The notes beneath the pieces were generated by a model. That model was given only the letters and a program-made list of their open reading frames with translations. It had not been told where the DNA came from and did no database searches. The position numbers and the translations under genes are program-made. Shown here piece after piece: positions 24,143-34,972 of a DNA stretch of 64,000 bases (position 1 is its first letter; each line of letters opens with the position of its first letter). This DNA is from Diospyros lotus (lineage: Eukaryota; Streptophyta; Magnoliopsida; Ericales; Ebenaceae), in assembly GCF_014633365.1 (NCBI RefSeq), contig NC_068351.1, forward strand, positions 20,015,366-20,079,365, in the 5' to 3' direction.

Positions 24143-24264
24143 CATTCAAGTGAATACATAAAGTTTCTAGATTTATGGACATGATGTTTGTTGTTATCTA
24201 TACAAATAATATTATGGCTTAATGGTATCAAAGCAATGGTTTCGAAACTCATGTTTTTCATTTA
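24143..24264 (+). other. Primer-site-like sequence before the PIF element
   Basis: TGGTATCAAAGCAATGG (24223-24239) resembles a tRNA-Met primer site in plus orientation, so the bases to its left could be the end of an LTR. It may belong to a plus-strand copia element such as the one whose integrase fragment lies at 63603-64000, but nothing between them proves this. TTA at 24262-24264 is the TSD candidate of the PIF element. Confidence 0.35.
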
Positions 24265-25927
24265 GGGTACATTTGATTGCAAGCATGGAAACAAAATAAG
24301 TTCTAGGCAATTGTCAATTAAGGGTGTTTGATTGGCTTATTTTTCTACCTAGAATTTATAGTACTTTTCTAACTTTTCGTGTTTGATTACCATTATTTTC
24401 CATGGAATTAGTCTTTTTTCCTAGGTTTAGTTGTTTGATAACCATTATTTTTCATGGAAATTGTCCATTTTCCATGGAAAATGTACCTATTTGAACTTGA
24501 AAGTTTTCAATTTTTTTCTTTTTTGCGGTGCAATTGGACGTCATATCTTGTTTGTTGCAATACATCATTTGAGAAATATTGCTCTTTTGAATGTGAACAA
24601 AAATAATTAACGAAAAATGGAAACAAATATCATGTCAAGTAACCACTATCTATTGTTTAGCAATGTATGTATCTTTCTAAATAAAAAGGATAACACACTA
24701 GACATCTAAACAAAATAGAAAGGATAGTAGACATGTTACAAAATATATAAAAAGATGTAGTTTATGTCCTTATAATTAAACATTGTTTTCAACAAACATA
24801 CTAAACATCATCCACTCATTAAGCCTTTAATCAATGGCATCCTAAAGTAGTCGAGGTGGATCCAACCAAGTTTCTCAAAAACCAAATCTCACATGAATGC
24901 TTCATCAATCAAGCTCATAAAGATTCTAGCAAAACTTTCATCAAAATGAAAGACTTTTATGACTTGCATGATGTCCCACTTGTCTATCTTCATGCCTTGT
25001 AGTTTTTCTAGAACCAATTTCCAATTGATGTGATTTTGGGTATCTAACGTTGCTTGAATCTCCATAGCATTGGCAATTCGTTTAGACGATTCAACAATGC
25101 TTGACAGGGCAATAATACTCTCATCAATGGGTTAGGTACTTCTATGCTGGATTTTGTTGGTTCCTCCTTTGGCATTACTCTTAGGATTGCAACTTTTTCT
25201 TATATTTATATCTTCACTTACATTGGCAACCTCATTCACACTTTCATCCATTACTAATAAAAAAAAAAAAGAACTCGTTGGAATATTTTATATAAGGCAT
25301 ATTATGAATCATATATTTTTATTATTTACTTTTAAATACCATGAATGAGAGTGAAATCGTCATTGCCAATTACAGAGCCATCTCTTGTAGTAGTATCATT
25401 TCCGAGGATAGCCTCCAACTCATCTTATCAAAGACAAAGTTTGGTCCTCCACTTTCCAAATTCTGGTTTTCCCTAAAAAAAAAAAAAAATAGAAACAAAG
25501 GGATATAAATTTCCAAAATAAACTATACTACTAATGTGTAATGACAAAAATGATTATTAGTCGATGAAGTATTATACCTTAAGAAAATCCTCCCAAGCCA
25601 ATGCATCAGTTGTAACACGTCAGTGTTAGGATCCAACCCAAAATTGCTCATCTTTAATAACTTGTGAAGTTCAACATATTCTTTTTTTATAGTCTTCAAT
25701 CGTGCCCCAACATTTTAAGCCGACACCACTATTGAGCCAACTTGACATATTTAATTTATTTTGGAGTTTTGATAATTAACAAAAAGACCAATTTTGAATT
25801 ATGTACAAATTGTTAACCCCCAATTTTGAATTATAGTTTTAATTCAAGTAAACATTTATTTATTCAAACCATTTTGCATATATGATTTAATGAAGAAAAT
25901 TTATTTTCAACATTTTTGGATCATTAT

Positions 25928-26155
25928 TCGACTAACCATATAGCATTAGTCGACTAAGCAGAGAGCATCTCTGCATAAGTATTCTTTTTCTTGCAGCATT
26001 AGTCGACTGGGTCGAGCAGTGTTTTTCCATTAGTCGACTAAACCTCTCCATGAGTCGACTTCAGATGCAGGTAAGTCAACTATTGATTTATATTAGTCAA
26101 CTAAAGATTTAACAATAATCAACTAAAGGTTCTGATTAGTCGACTATTCGAGTCT
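25928..26155. repeat. Array of AGTCGACT palindromes in the solo LTR
   Basis: TTAGTCGACTA or close variants (ATTCGACTA, AGTCAACTA, GAGTCGACTT) occur about ten times in 230 bp, both perfect and one-base-off. The array lies upstream of most of the LTR in its plus orientation and could be a promoter-proximal protein-binding array; that role is inferred. Confidence 0.75.
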
Positions 26156-26299
26156 AACGGGCAGAAAAATTTTAAAGGAAAGCACGCCCTAAGGAGTATA
26201 TAAACACCTTAAGCACAGATTGGTGGTTCACTAATCATGTTCAAAGCATTCCAAGAGTCGTTAACTAAAGTTCTCAAAGTTCTTACTGTTTCATTCAAG

Positions 26300-26447
26300 A
26301 TCCTAAAGGCTTGTGTACCCTATTCCTCAATCAACATCGAGCCCAAGGTAGTCGAAAGTTGAAAACAAATCTCTTTTTAGCGCTTCAACTTTCGACTACC
26401 TTGGGCTCGATGTTGATTGAGGAATAGGGTACACAAGCCTTTAGGAT
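26300..26447. repeat. Perfect 64-bp inverted repeat with 20-bp loop
   Basis: 26300-26363 (starting ATCCTAAAGGCTTGTGTACC) is the exact reverse complement of 26384-26447, checked base by base, with loop AACAAATCTCTTTTTAGCGC. It lies in the middle of the solo LTR, where no such structure is expected. Confidence 0.95.
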
Positions 26448-27398
26448 TTTCATCTCCATCAACTGAGGGTATAATTGTTTATTATTTTACCATTACCTTG
26501 TAACATATTGATTTTGTGGTTTATTTGTGTCCTTGTGAGGATGATCTTTGTAATCATTAAACTATTGTGTGGTTTGTTTTAGTTTCCTAGATCCGGTGAA
26601 AATATAAGTGTTTGTGTGTAGTTTCCAAGGTAAACTAGGGGAAAACCTTGGCTTTGATTGGTTTAGTGGAACCCCAAGAGTGTTTGAGATCTTAGGATAG
26701 TGGATTAGGTGTTTATGACACACCGAACTACTATATATTGTCATGCTCTTTACTCATTCTTTATTGCTTTCATATTTGTGTTATTGGTTGACATAATATA
26801 TATTTAGTATAAGATTGAGTGAATAACCATACAAATAGTTAAATAAGAAAAAATATTTAATCACTCAATTCACCTCCCATCTTGAGTGGCCATTACCTAA
26901 GGGACCAACAACCACAACTCCACGTCCATTGTATACACTCTCAACTACTTTGGCCACTTGAGATGTGGTAACACCATTTTCACTTCGTTTGTGACCAGTC
27001 AAACACTTGCTAAAATAGTGAGCTAATCATACACCTATCCATTGCATCATTCCAACGTACATGACAATTCTTAAAATTAGGATCCACTGGGCTTGAGCTA
27101 ATATCCTTTGCTATGAAATTTGTCTTCCAAAATTAAAAGTTTGTAGTCAACCATTACATAGTAACATGTTAAGAAGTTATAATTGATTAATAATATGTCT
27201 TCAATTTATAAATTATCAATTACAACATGTGAAATACTGGAAAATTTATGTCAACCATAACATAATAACATGTTAAAAAAATAAAAATTCAACAAGTCCT
27301 GTGTTCAATTTCAACAATGCCAATTATATCATGTGAAATTCAAGCAAGTTTATGTGAACCATTACATAAGAACATAAATAACAATTAAAAAAATAAAT

Positions 27399-28727
27399 TC
27401 AATTGAAATCAACTCTAGCATCATGGTCTAGATGATAATCAACCCACATTAAATCAACAATCGTATTCCTATTATTAACCCATGTTACTTTAGTTGTGAA
27501 AGATATGTGAGCATTTGGAGTCTCGTCTTCAGTTACATCGACATGTGTAAGCTTAACCTCATCATCGCTAGTATCTACGTCCTTAGCACAAACATCTTCT
27601 ATATCATCAATCCTTAAGAAGTTGTGGACAACACAAGTAGGGACTATCTTTGCTTGTGATTCAATGTCATGGTAAGGTTGATACCTCAAATATGCAAATC
27701 TTTTTTTAAGCAAACCAATTATCCTCTCAATAACATTACGTAGAGATGAATGCCGAAAATTGAACAACTCCTTTCTACTTTTAGAACGTTGACCCTCAAT
27801 GTCTCTACAAAAATTGAACAACTCCGTGCAAGAAATCTCAAAACCAAAGGGAAGCCGGTGTCATAGAGATAATATTTACCTATTATAGAATTCTTTGTTA
27901 CAATTCATTATTAAATAATTGATGATTTTGTTGAAAAAAAATGTTATCAAACTAGTGGTACAACTTACCCAAAGGAACTGTCAACTTATGTCCTTGTTGT
28001 AATATCTTAACAATCGATTGTCATGGACTGATCCCTCCCAACCGGTAAGCACATATGTAAATTTCATATCAAATGTGCAAGCTACTAAAACATTTTTGAG
28101 AAATCGCTTGCTTTCTATTGCGATACTTAGCTTGTTCCTCTATAGGGACATTTGCAGCAATATGTGTACCATTTATTGCCCCTACAATAGATGCTTGACA
28201 TTTACAAAATATATAAGGAACATTTACAAAATATATAATGAAATAACTTCGACCCCTAACCTAAAAATATGTGAACCAATGCTTGACATTTCCTTCTAGT
28301 ATGGTGAGTTGTCAATAGTGGCGTTATTGACAACATCTCTATATAGTCTGAGACAAGTGTGTAACACCCTATGGAGGTAATAACTCACTGTTTGACTAGA
28401 TCTATAGAAAGTAAAACTTCCAGGTCGATTACGTTTGTCGTGTCTGATCGTGTTCAGAAAAATAGCCACTTGTTTCTCAACTATGACAGATCTACTATCA
28501 ACCAATCGATATGTTCGTAGCCGAGCACATAATCTATGAAACAAACCTATTTTCATCCTAAGTAGGTGATGACAGATTCTATCACTCAATCCAAACATTC
28601 GTGTAAGGGTAATTTGTCTTCCAGAATCCCAATTTATATGAGGAGCCCTTGGGAGATGTTGGCTGCGACACCTAATATCATTATATATCACAATAGCTTG
28701 CATGACCATTGTCCAAAATAAACCCAA
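27399..28727 (-). pseudogene. PIF/Harbinger DDE transposase, inactive
   Basis: Cuts and joins the transposon ends (DDE nuclease of the HARBI1 family). 28727-28296 is the N-terminal part: RMFGLSDRICHHLLRMK, then EKQVAIFLNTIRHDKRNR and FYRSSQTVSYYLHRVL. The middle, read across two frameshifts (near 28095 and 27835), gives IVGAINGTHIAANVP, VLTGWEGSVHDNRLL and KYYLYDTGFP. 27821-27399 is the C-terminal part: LFNFRHSSLRNVIERIIGLLKKRF and AKIVPTCVVHNFLRIDD. The first catalytic Asp of the GA-x-D-GTHI box is Asn here (codon 28171-28173). The second Asp (SVHDNR) and the Glu (NVIER) are present. Frameshifts plus Asp-to-Asn make it a pseudogene. Confidence 0.9.
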
Positions 28728-29085
28728 ATGTTATTGTTGTCGTCAACATTGATTCCTTGTTATATCCATGTTACTCACTACCATGTATGAAATAAAAATT
28801 CAATAAATTTAACATATAAATTATATAATATAATTACATAAGACACATACAAAATGTTTTCACAAAAAAAAAAAAAAGTGAACAAAAACTCACATAATTT
28901 TACCCAAACTAAAGAGTAAAGACTCAATTGTTACACCATAAAACCCCAAATAAAAGGTAAAAACAGATATTGAAAACAAGAGGATAAAGCAAAATGAAAA
29001 ATTCCCAAAGCAAGCATCCTAGGAATTATTGAGGGCTTCACGCAACACGGACAAAAAATAATGTGGCCAGCCAAACCTTCTTATC

Positions 29086-29640
29086 GAAAGGTGGCCGGTC
29101 GTCAATTTTGAGTTATCAGAAAACAAATGAAAGCTCGAAAGGTGGCCGACCGTTGATTTTGAGTTAGAAAACAAATGGGAACTTGGAAGGGGGTTGAAAA
29201 CCAGAAAAATAACATGTTAAGAAAGCTTATCATGGATGAAGACAAAGATGAACAGTGGTTTGAAACGACGATTTAGACGAAGAAAAAGATGAATGGCGGT
29301 CTGGAGGTCGTCTTCGGCAGAAATGATGACGAACACAAAGGGGAAGGGTCGACGCCGAATGGAAAAGAAGAAACCCTAAAAGATGAAGAAAAATCCGGTG
29401 AGGGGATGGAAGACCAAGATTGATCGCCTTATCTATGGAAACTAGACAAAAAAAATGTGGCTGAAAACCTTGCCATGGATGAAAACGAAGATTCCGGTGG
29501 TCTGGAACATGGAATCGAAGGTCGTCGGGGAAGATGGCAACAAACATGAATGGGACAAAGCCAGTGCCAAATGGGAGAGAAGAAACCCTAGAGAGCATGA
29601 AAACAAACCTGTTGAGGGGATGGAGCAATGCGTGGTGGGC
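29086..29640. repeat. Direct duplications inside PIF copy 1
   Basis: A ~52-bp unit (CGAAAGGTGGCCGGTCGTCA...) is repeated at 29077-29126 and 29138-29176. A longer imperfect duplication pairs 29230-29425 with 29475-29640 (CATGGATGAAGAC..., GGTCTGGA, GAAGAAACCCTA, GAGGGGATGGA). The spurious frames on both strands here come from these repeats. A related segment recurs in PIF copy 3 near 61500 and 63348. Confidence 0.6.
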
Positions 29641-29835
29641 TACTTCTCAATTTTCAATTGCTCGAAAAGTTTAATCTATCCCCCCATGAGAAAATCTTTT
29701 CCAGCAAAAGTGGGAATATGGCATCGTGTGATAAAAAATGGGAAAACAAATTACCTGAAAATTTTGGTTAATCAAACACCTCAAAAGCTAGAATTTGAGT
29801 GGGAAATGGCCATTTTCCATGGAAAATATGTGCAA

Positions 29836-30405
29836 GTGCATTTGATTGGCCACATTTTCCACCCAAATTTCAGCTTTTGATGTGTTTAATTGGTTAAATT
29901 TTCTAAGAAAATTGTTTTCCCACTTTTGTTGGAAAATGTTTTCTCATGGGGGGGAGGGGGGTGGAGGTAGATCAAATTTTCCATGGAATTTGAAAGTAGC
30001 CCATATCTCCATCCCCTCTTTGCTATATGTGTTGAAGACTAAATCTAGTGGAGGAGAAGAAGCGCAGTTGCTAGTCGCGAGGAGGAGCACGGTCGACTAC
30101 TGCGAGGAAGAGGAGGAGGGCCGATGGCGAAGCGTGAGGAGAAGCATGGCGATGATGAAGCCTAAGGAAATTTGGGAGAGAGAGATAGGAGGAGGTAGGG
30201 AGCAGGAGGTGGGGCTTTTTGTTTTTTGGTGGGGTAGGGGGGGGTTCACACGTGGCAGATTAATTTCATAGAAAATAATGGCAATCAAACACTAAAAATT
30301 AGAAAAATACAACAATTTTTAAGTAAAAAATTAATCCAATCAAACACCCTTAATTGATAATTTATATGCAAATCATTTTTAAGCAAATCAATTACCTAGA
30401 ACTTC
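29836..30405 (-). mobile_element. Short PIF-related element (copy 2), reversed, right end truncated
   Basis: GTGCATTTGATTGGCC, CACATTTTCCACCC and TCAGCTTTTGATGTGTTTAA at the left are the reverse complement of the right end of copy 3 (63540-63600). The right part (CCAATCAAACACCCTTAATT, ATTACCTAGAACTT) is the reverse complement of the left end of copies 1 and 3. The outer terminus is missing: after CTAGAACTT the sequence switches to the forward terminus of copy 3. No coding was recognised; frames at 29846-30288 are incidental. Confidence 0.7.
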
Positions 30406-31755
30406 GGGTGCATTTGATTGCAAGCATGTGTAACACCCCCCCCCCCAAGCTACTCTATCCCAGGGAAACCTAGAAGAATGGGTGTCAGGGAACATAGAAG
30501 AATCAACACCTAGTCACAAGCATGCATACATCTGACATCAATCAAACTCAAACCAAAAGAGATGACATTAATGATTACAGGCACAACTTTCTTTTAAGTT
30601 ACATTACACACAAAATAGAGTCTATACATCTACCAACACAATCTTCCCAAGACCATTTAGATCCAGAGGAGACCTGTACGCGCACATGGCTACCCATCCT
30701 TCTTGCTCGACTCCCTGCCTATCATTTCTTTACCTTTACCTGGAATGGAGGAGAGTACAACATGAGCTACAAAGCTCAGCAAGTATAAGAAATAAGAAAG
30801 AAGGGCATGGCAGATAATAATGTGATACAGGTGTGGTGAATAAGCACATATAGAAGGGAATGATAGATTATAACTCAGGAGTTACACACACACCCGTAAT
30901 GATAATGTCATGCATAACACACATAAAAATTGATCAGCACATAATTGGCCAGTGGTCCCACGTAACAATATAAAATGCATCACAATACATACCGGCATGT
31001 AGCTGATACTTGCTCCTAGAGAAACTGTAATAACATGTGGATCAGATGTCTTATATACTTGGCTATAGCCGTACGTACATATATGTATATAATCTCACCC
31101 ATGGTCATCACCATTGGGCGTGCCCCTCAGTCATCAATGTAGGAGCGTAACCCTAGTCAGGCTAATGCCTACTGGTTTTAGGGGATATATCTCGACAGTA
31201 CATAATCGCTGCGCGCATAATCATCTTTGTCTATGCCTTTTTCAATGCACATGCAACACATAGAGTAGCCACATACAAATTGCACATGTTTAACACAATT
31301 AACCAATGACATCGACATATGGATTTCTTGCTTAATCTTCAAGATCACAACGGGATGTGCTAGTTAGGGCATGGAAAAGAAACAAGCCTCCCATGCAAGA
31401 TTCCACTTAAAACTCCATTCCTTAGGAATAGTGGGAAGGAACAAACCCCACATGGCTGTGAAAACTTTCCCTAAGTTTAAAAACCCTAACCCCAGTCATG
31501 CTCTCAAGACATGTAGCCAACCCTTAGCACAAAAAAATCCAAGAGAAAAGAGGAAAGAAGAGGGAACTTGTCTTTTATTTCACCTATCAACCACTAGGAA
31601 CCCCTTGGATAACAGAATCTAGCTTACTGTGAGAAGAAGAATGAGGGTTTGAAGAAGAACATAGAGCTTACGAGAGAGAGAGCTCGAATTTATCTCCTCT
31701 ACTTTTGGGATATTTTCCTTACAATTTCTTTCTCTTATATTTTCTCTATACATTA

Positions 31756-33455
31756 CACTACAAGAAAAATGTATTTTAGTGACAGAATTATTCCTTCGCA
31801 AATTAACAACGGATAGCGACGTAATTTTCGTCGCTAATTTTTTTAAATATTTTTTAAATTTAGCGACGAAAATTCCGTCACTAAAAATAAAAAATATTAA
31901 ATAAAAAAATTAAATTTAGCGACGGGACCAACCTCGTCTCTAAAAAATAAAATAAAATTTAAAAAACTTAAGTAAAATAATTCAAATTTAGCGACGGGCT
32001 CAACCAGTCGCTAAAAAATAAAAAAAATTAAATTAAAAAATTAAAATTTAGTGACTGGGCCAATCCTGTTGCTAAAAAATAAAAAATAAATAAATAAAAT
32101 AAATAAAATTTATAAAAAAATTAATTAAAATTTAGCGACAGGGTCAACCGGTCGCTAAAAAATAAAAATAATTAATTAATTAATTAAAATTTAGCGACAG
32201 AGCCAATCCTGCCGCTAAAAAATAAAAAAATTAAAATTTAGCGGTGGGCAAAGCCCCGTCGCTAAAAAATTAAAAAAAAAATTAATTAAAATTTAGCGAC
32301 TAGGCTAATCCTGTCGCTAAAAAATAAAAAATAAAATTTAGCGATAGGCAAAACCCTATCGCTAAAAATAATAATAATAATTAATTAAAATTTAGAGACG
32401 GGCTCAACCCCGTCGCTAGAAAATAAAAAAAATAAATAAAAAAAATTAAAATTTAGCGAGGGTCAACTCCGTTGCTAAAAAAATAAAAAAAATTAAGTGA
32501 AAATTAAAAATTTAATTAAAAATTTTACATTTAAACATATCATAATAATTTTTACTAACATTAATATTAGTAAAAATTAAATTAATAATTTTTAAATATA
32601 TTACAAATTAAAATTTAAATAAAAACATAATTTTTCACTGCTAATATAATAATTAATAAATTTTTATTTGAATTAATAATGAAATAAAATTTAAATTAAT
32701 ATTCATTTCCCTTTACTAATATTAATATTAAAATTAATATTATTAAATAAGTTTAAGAAATTTTGGTGTATAAATATAATTCTGAAATATTTAGAAGAGA
32801 ATACTATAAATATATTTTATGTATAACAATAAACAAGCTGGCTTCTAGATCGACTGGCTCATGCACAAAATTTGGTTATGAGAGGTTGGGGGTTCGAATC
32901 CGGTAGAAAGCTTGAGAATAATAGTTGGGGGAGTAATATCCCAGGGTTGTCACGTGGCGAGTAGAGGCGTAGCCACGTGGTGCACATAGGGGAGGTCGCG
33001 GGGCCTGGCGAGCATTGAATTTTAAAATTTGGGGTTGAATTTAGCGACAAGTCAACCCCGTCGCTAAAAAATAAAAAAAATAAATAAAAAATAAATAAAT
33101 TTAGCGACGGGCTATACCCTGTCGCTAAAAAATAAAAAAAATTAAATAAAAAATTAAAATTTAGTTACGGGATCAACCCCGTCGCTAAAAAATAAAAAAT
33201 ATTTAAATAAAATAATTCAAATTTAGCGACAGGTCAACCTCGTCGCTAATCAGCGACGGGTACAACCCTCGTCGTTGATTTTGTTACTAAAAAATACCCA
33301 TCGCTAAATTTCAGTGATGCCTTTTTTAGCGGCGATGCCTTTTTTAGCGACGGAAAGGTACCCGTCACTAAATCCGTCGCTAAAAAATTTAGCAACGAAA
33401 TTTGATATTTTAGCGACGAAATTTTTCGTCGCTAAAACGCTGATGTTTTGTAGTG
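31756..33455. mobile_element. Non-autonomous CACTA element, 1700 bp, TSD tta
   Basis: CACTACAAGAAAAATG at the left and GATGTTTTGTAGTG at the right are inverted termini, flanked by tta (31753-31755 and 33456-33458). The sister LTR (59570-59580) shows the site without the element. Subterminal arrays (31800-32490 and 33040-33440) contain about 15 units of the form TTTAGCGACGGG...CCCGTCGCTAAA, each a short stem. The centre is AT-rich apart from 32836-33010. No transposase recognised. Confidence 0.95.
32836..32915 (+). other. tRNA-like segment with RNA polymerase III B box in the CACTA centre
   Basis: GGTTCGAATCC (32891-32901) matches the B-box consensus exactly. About 50 bp upstream, GCTGGCTTCTAGATCGACTGG could be a weak A box. 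The segment cannot be folded by eye into a full cloverleaf and has no clear CCA-side acceptor stem, so it is not called a tRNA gene; a tRNA-derived insertion is possible. Confidence 0.35.
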
Positions 33456-33582
33456 TTATGTTTATCCATTTATTTCCCAAATTCCTTTACTATTTCTCGA
33501 TCTAAAATCTTCTATATGTTTCTTGAATTAATAACAGTTCGGAAGAGATATATATATATATATTTGTGAGTCACTGAGAGAG

Positions 33583-34235
33583 ACATTCGAATATAATTTA
33601 AGGCATTCGGATGATATATACATATATACTATTGCGTGAAAGTCATTTGGATGATCTGGGCACATTTGAATGGGTTTTAAGGTTTTTGAGAAAAGAATTG
33701 AGAAAATGCAAAAGGCATTCGAATGCTACAATAAGGCATTCGAATGAATTTGAAACAGTTGGATGAAAAGATGAGTGAAAAAAAAGGTCATTCGAATGCT
33801 ATAGTGGCCTCGTCCGGATGAATTTCTCAATTTTCGCATGACTCATTTGAATGGGAGGCAGCTCATTCGAATGGAAAGGTTTAATCTACTAAAAATGGAT
33901 TCTGGATAGTTTTGACACCCTTTTGCATTTTGGGTATAACTCTCTCGTTCGAACTCCAATTGAGGTGATTCAAAATGCTATGGAACTAAAAGAGAAAAAT
34001 ATACAACTTTTATGTTTTACGTTTTGAGAGATTCGGACTGGAACATAGTTGAAATTGGGTTACAATGAAGAAGCTGCACCTAGAAAAATAAGCCATTCGA
34101 ATGGATCACCCCTCATTCGAATGACTCACTGTAGCATTCGAATGGGGTTTCCAGGCTTAGGGCATCACATAGCTTGGCTCTCATTCAAATGGTGCTTCCT
34201 CTATTCGAATATCTAGCCTCCCAAAGCCTCACGCA
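33583..34235 (-). promoter_or_regulatory. CATTCGAATG palindrome array in U3 of gypsy A 3' LTR
   Basis: About 15 copies of CATTCGAATG or one-base variants (CATTCGGATG, CATTTGAATG) lie within 650 bp, for example at 33716, 33736, 33788, 33864, 34090, 34110 and 34132. In the element's orientation they precede the AT run near 33550 that could serve as TATA region. An enhancer role is inferred from position and density. Confidence 0.6.
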
Positions 34236-34417
34236 TTCGGATGCCTCTACATAAACCCTCTTAACCCTTAACCACTCATCCCAAATCTCCCAAAACACTT
34301 ACATACACACTCACACCACACCGAAACCCAACTGGTTTAACAAATAATTCTACCCATGAGACACTAAATAAGATTGAGTTATTTATTAATATCGGCCCCC
34401 ATCTTCGAGTCGTTACA

Positions 34418-34440
34418 AATCCTCCCCCCCCCCCTTGAGG
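34418..34440 (-). other. Polypurine tract of gypsy A
   Basis: On the minus strand, CCTCAAGGGGGGGGGGG with AGGATT abuts the LTR start TGTAACGACTCG. It is the plus-strand priming site; the G run is unusually long. Confidence 0.85.
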
Positions 34441-34615
34441 AATTTGGTCCTCCAAATTTAGGGGGTATATATATATTTTATCTTGGTATCTTTTTATTTG
34501 CATTGATCCATTCATGAAATGTAATCATGCTAATCATATAAATTCACTTACCAGTTTTAGACAACATTGCTTTCCATGTTCCTTCCACAATCTGCCATAT
34601 ATGTTCGGTCCTTTC

Positions 34616-34819
34616 TCAATTAAATAAATGGGGATAAAGGCGCTTCATGTCATCTTCCAGCTCCCAAGTCACTTCTTCGAGGTTATGTTGTTTCCATAAA
34701 ACTTTCACATAGGGAATAACATGATTCCTTATCACCTTTTCTTTGTGGTTCATAATGCTACTAGGGAATTCCTCATATGATAAATCTTTTTTTAACTTTA
34801 AAGGTTGGAAGTCAATCAC
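34616..34819 (-). pseudogene. Gypsy A integrase C-terminal chromodomain
   Basis: Reads LKKDLSYEEFPSSIMNHKEK, VIRNHVIPYVKVLWKQHNLE and TWELEDDMKRLYPHLFN. This is the chromodomain found at the end of Tekay/Del-type chromovirus integrases, thought to steer insertion to heterochromatin by binding modified histone H3. The final stop follows PHLFN in the expected place. It is separated from the rest of integrase by frame breaks. Confidence 0.85.
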
Positions 34820-34972
34820 ATGATGAGGGTTGGGAACATATTTTCATAACATGGAGACGTGGAATACATTATGCACGCTGGCTAACTGGGGAGGCAAAGC
34901 TAGCAGATATGTTGAGGTTCCAACATGCTCCAAAATCTCGAATGGACCAACATAACGTGGACTAAGCTTTCC

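Larger units (their letters stand above)
25730..26910 (+). mobile_element. Solo LTR, copia-like, 1181 bp, TSD accac
   Basis: TATTGAGCCAACTTGAC...GGGACCAACA is flanked by accac on both sides (25725-25729 and 26911-26915). The expected TG start has decayed to TA. The end AATTCACCTCCCATCTTGAG near 26870 and the opening TTTTGATAATTAACAAAAAG are features of a copia LTR family, probably Sirevirus-like (inference from general pattern). It holds an array of GTCGAC palindromes and a perfect 64-bp hairpin. It interrupts the PIF Myb/SANT gene. Confidence 0.88.
24838..27112 (-). pseudogene. PIF ORF1-like Myb/SANT protein, split by a solo LTR
   Basis: Recovered by reading the minus strand outside the open-frame limits. 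27112-26911 gives NCHVRWNDAMDRCMISSLF, then after a stop and a frameshift GHKRSENGVTTSQVAKVVE. On the far side of the insertion, 25709-25570 gives NVGARLKTIKKEYVELHKLL followed by SNFGLDPNTD. This W...G...VKxRLKTLKKEY..I..L pattern is the Myb/SANT-like DNA-binding domain of PIF ORF1 and its host relatives. A C-terminal block at 25130-24850 reads LEKLQGMKIDKWDIMQVIKV with a stop further on. ORF1 proteins help the transposase bind and enter the nucleus. An inactive host-gene fragment is less likely given the neighbouring transposase. Confidence 0.72.
24265..29835 (-). mobile_element. Defective PIF/Harbinger DNA transposon (copy 1)
   Basis: Begins GGGTACATTTGATTGC after TTA, the usual PIF target, and has an inner repeat GGGTGTTTGATTGGC (24331) facing AATCAAACACC (near 29782). 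Two gene relics on the minus strand, a Myb/SANT protein and a DDE transposase, are the standard pair of plant PIF/Harbinger elements. A solo LTR (25730-26910) interrupts the first. The right outer end is truncated where it meets a related reversed copy tail to tail near 29836. The pairing of inner and outer terminal-like repeats suggests either a long complex terminus or one element inserted in another. Confidence 0.82.
30429..34417 (-). repeat. 3' LTR of gypsy A, carrying a CACTA insertion
   Basis: Starts TGTAACACCCC and ends CGTTACA on the plus strand, matching 58088-60503. After removing the CACTA and its duplication it is about 2285 bp. It includes a C-run at the start and, at 33583-34235, the CATTCGAATG palindrome array. 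The empty site for the CACTA is seen in the partner near 59573. Confidence 0.9.

Noticed and set aside
29846..30288. Overlapping Glu/Arg-rich and Ser/Pro-rich frames
   Set aside because: They come from G/A-rich sequence inside a short PIF-related element with no coding role.
32836..32915. Functional tRNA gene
   Set aside because: Only the B box is convincing; acceptor and anticodon stems could not be formed by eye and the context is a CACTA element.
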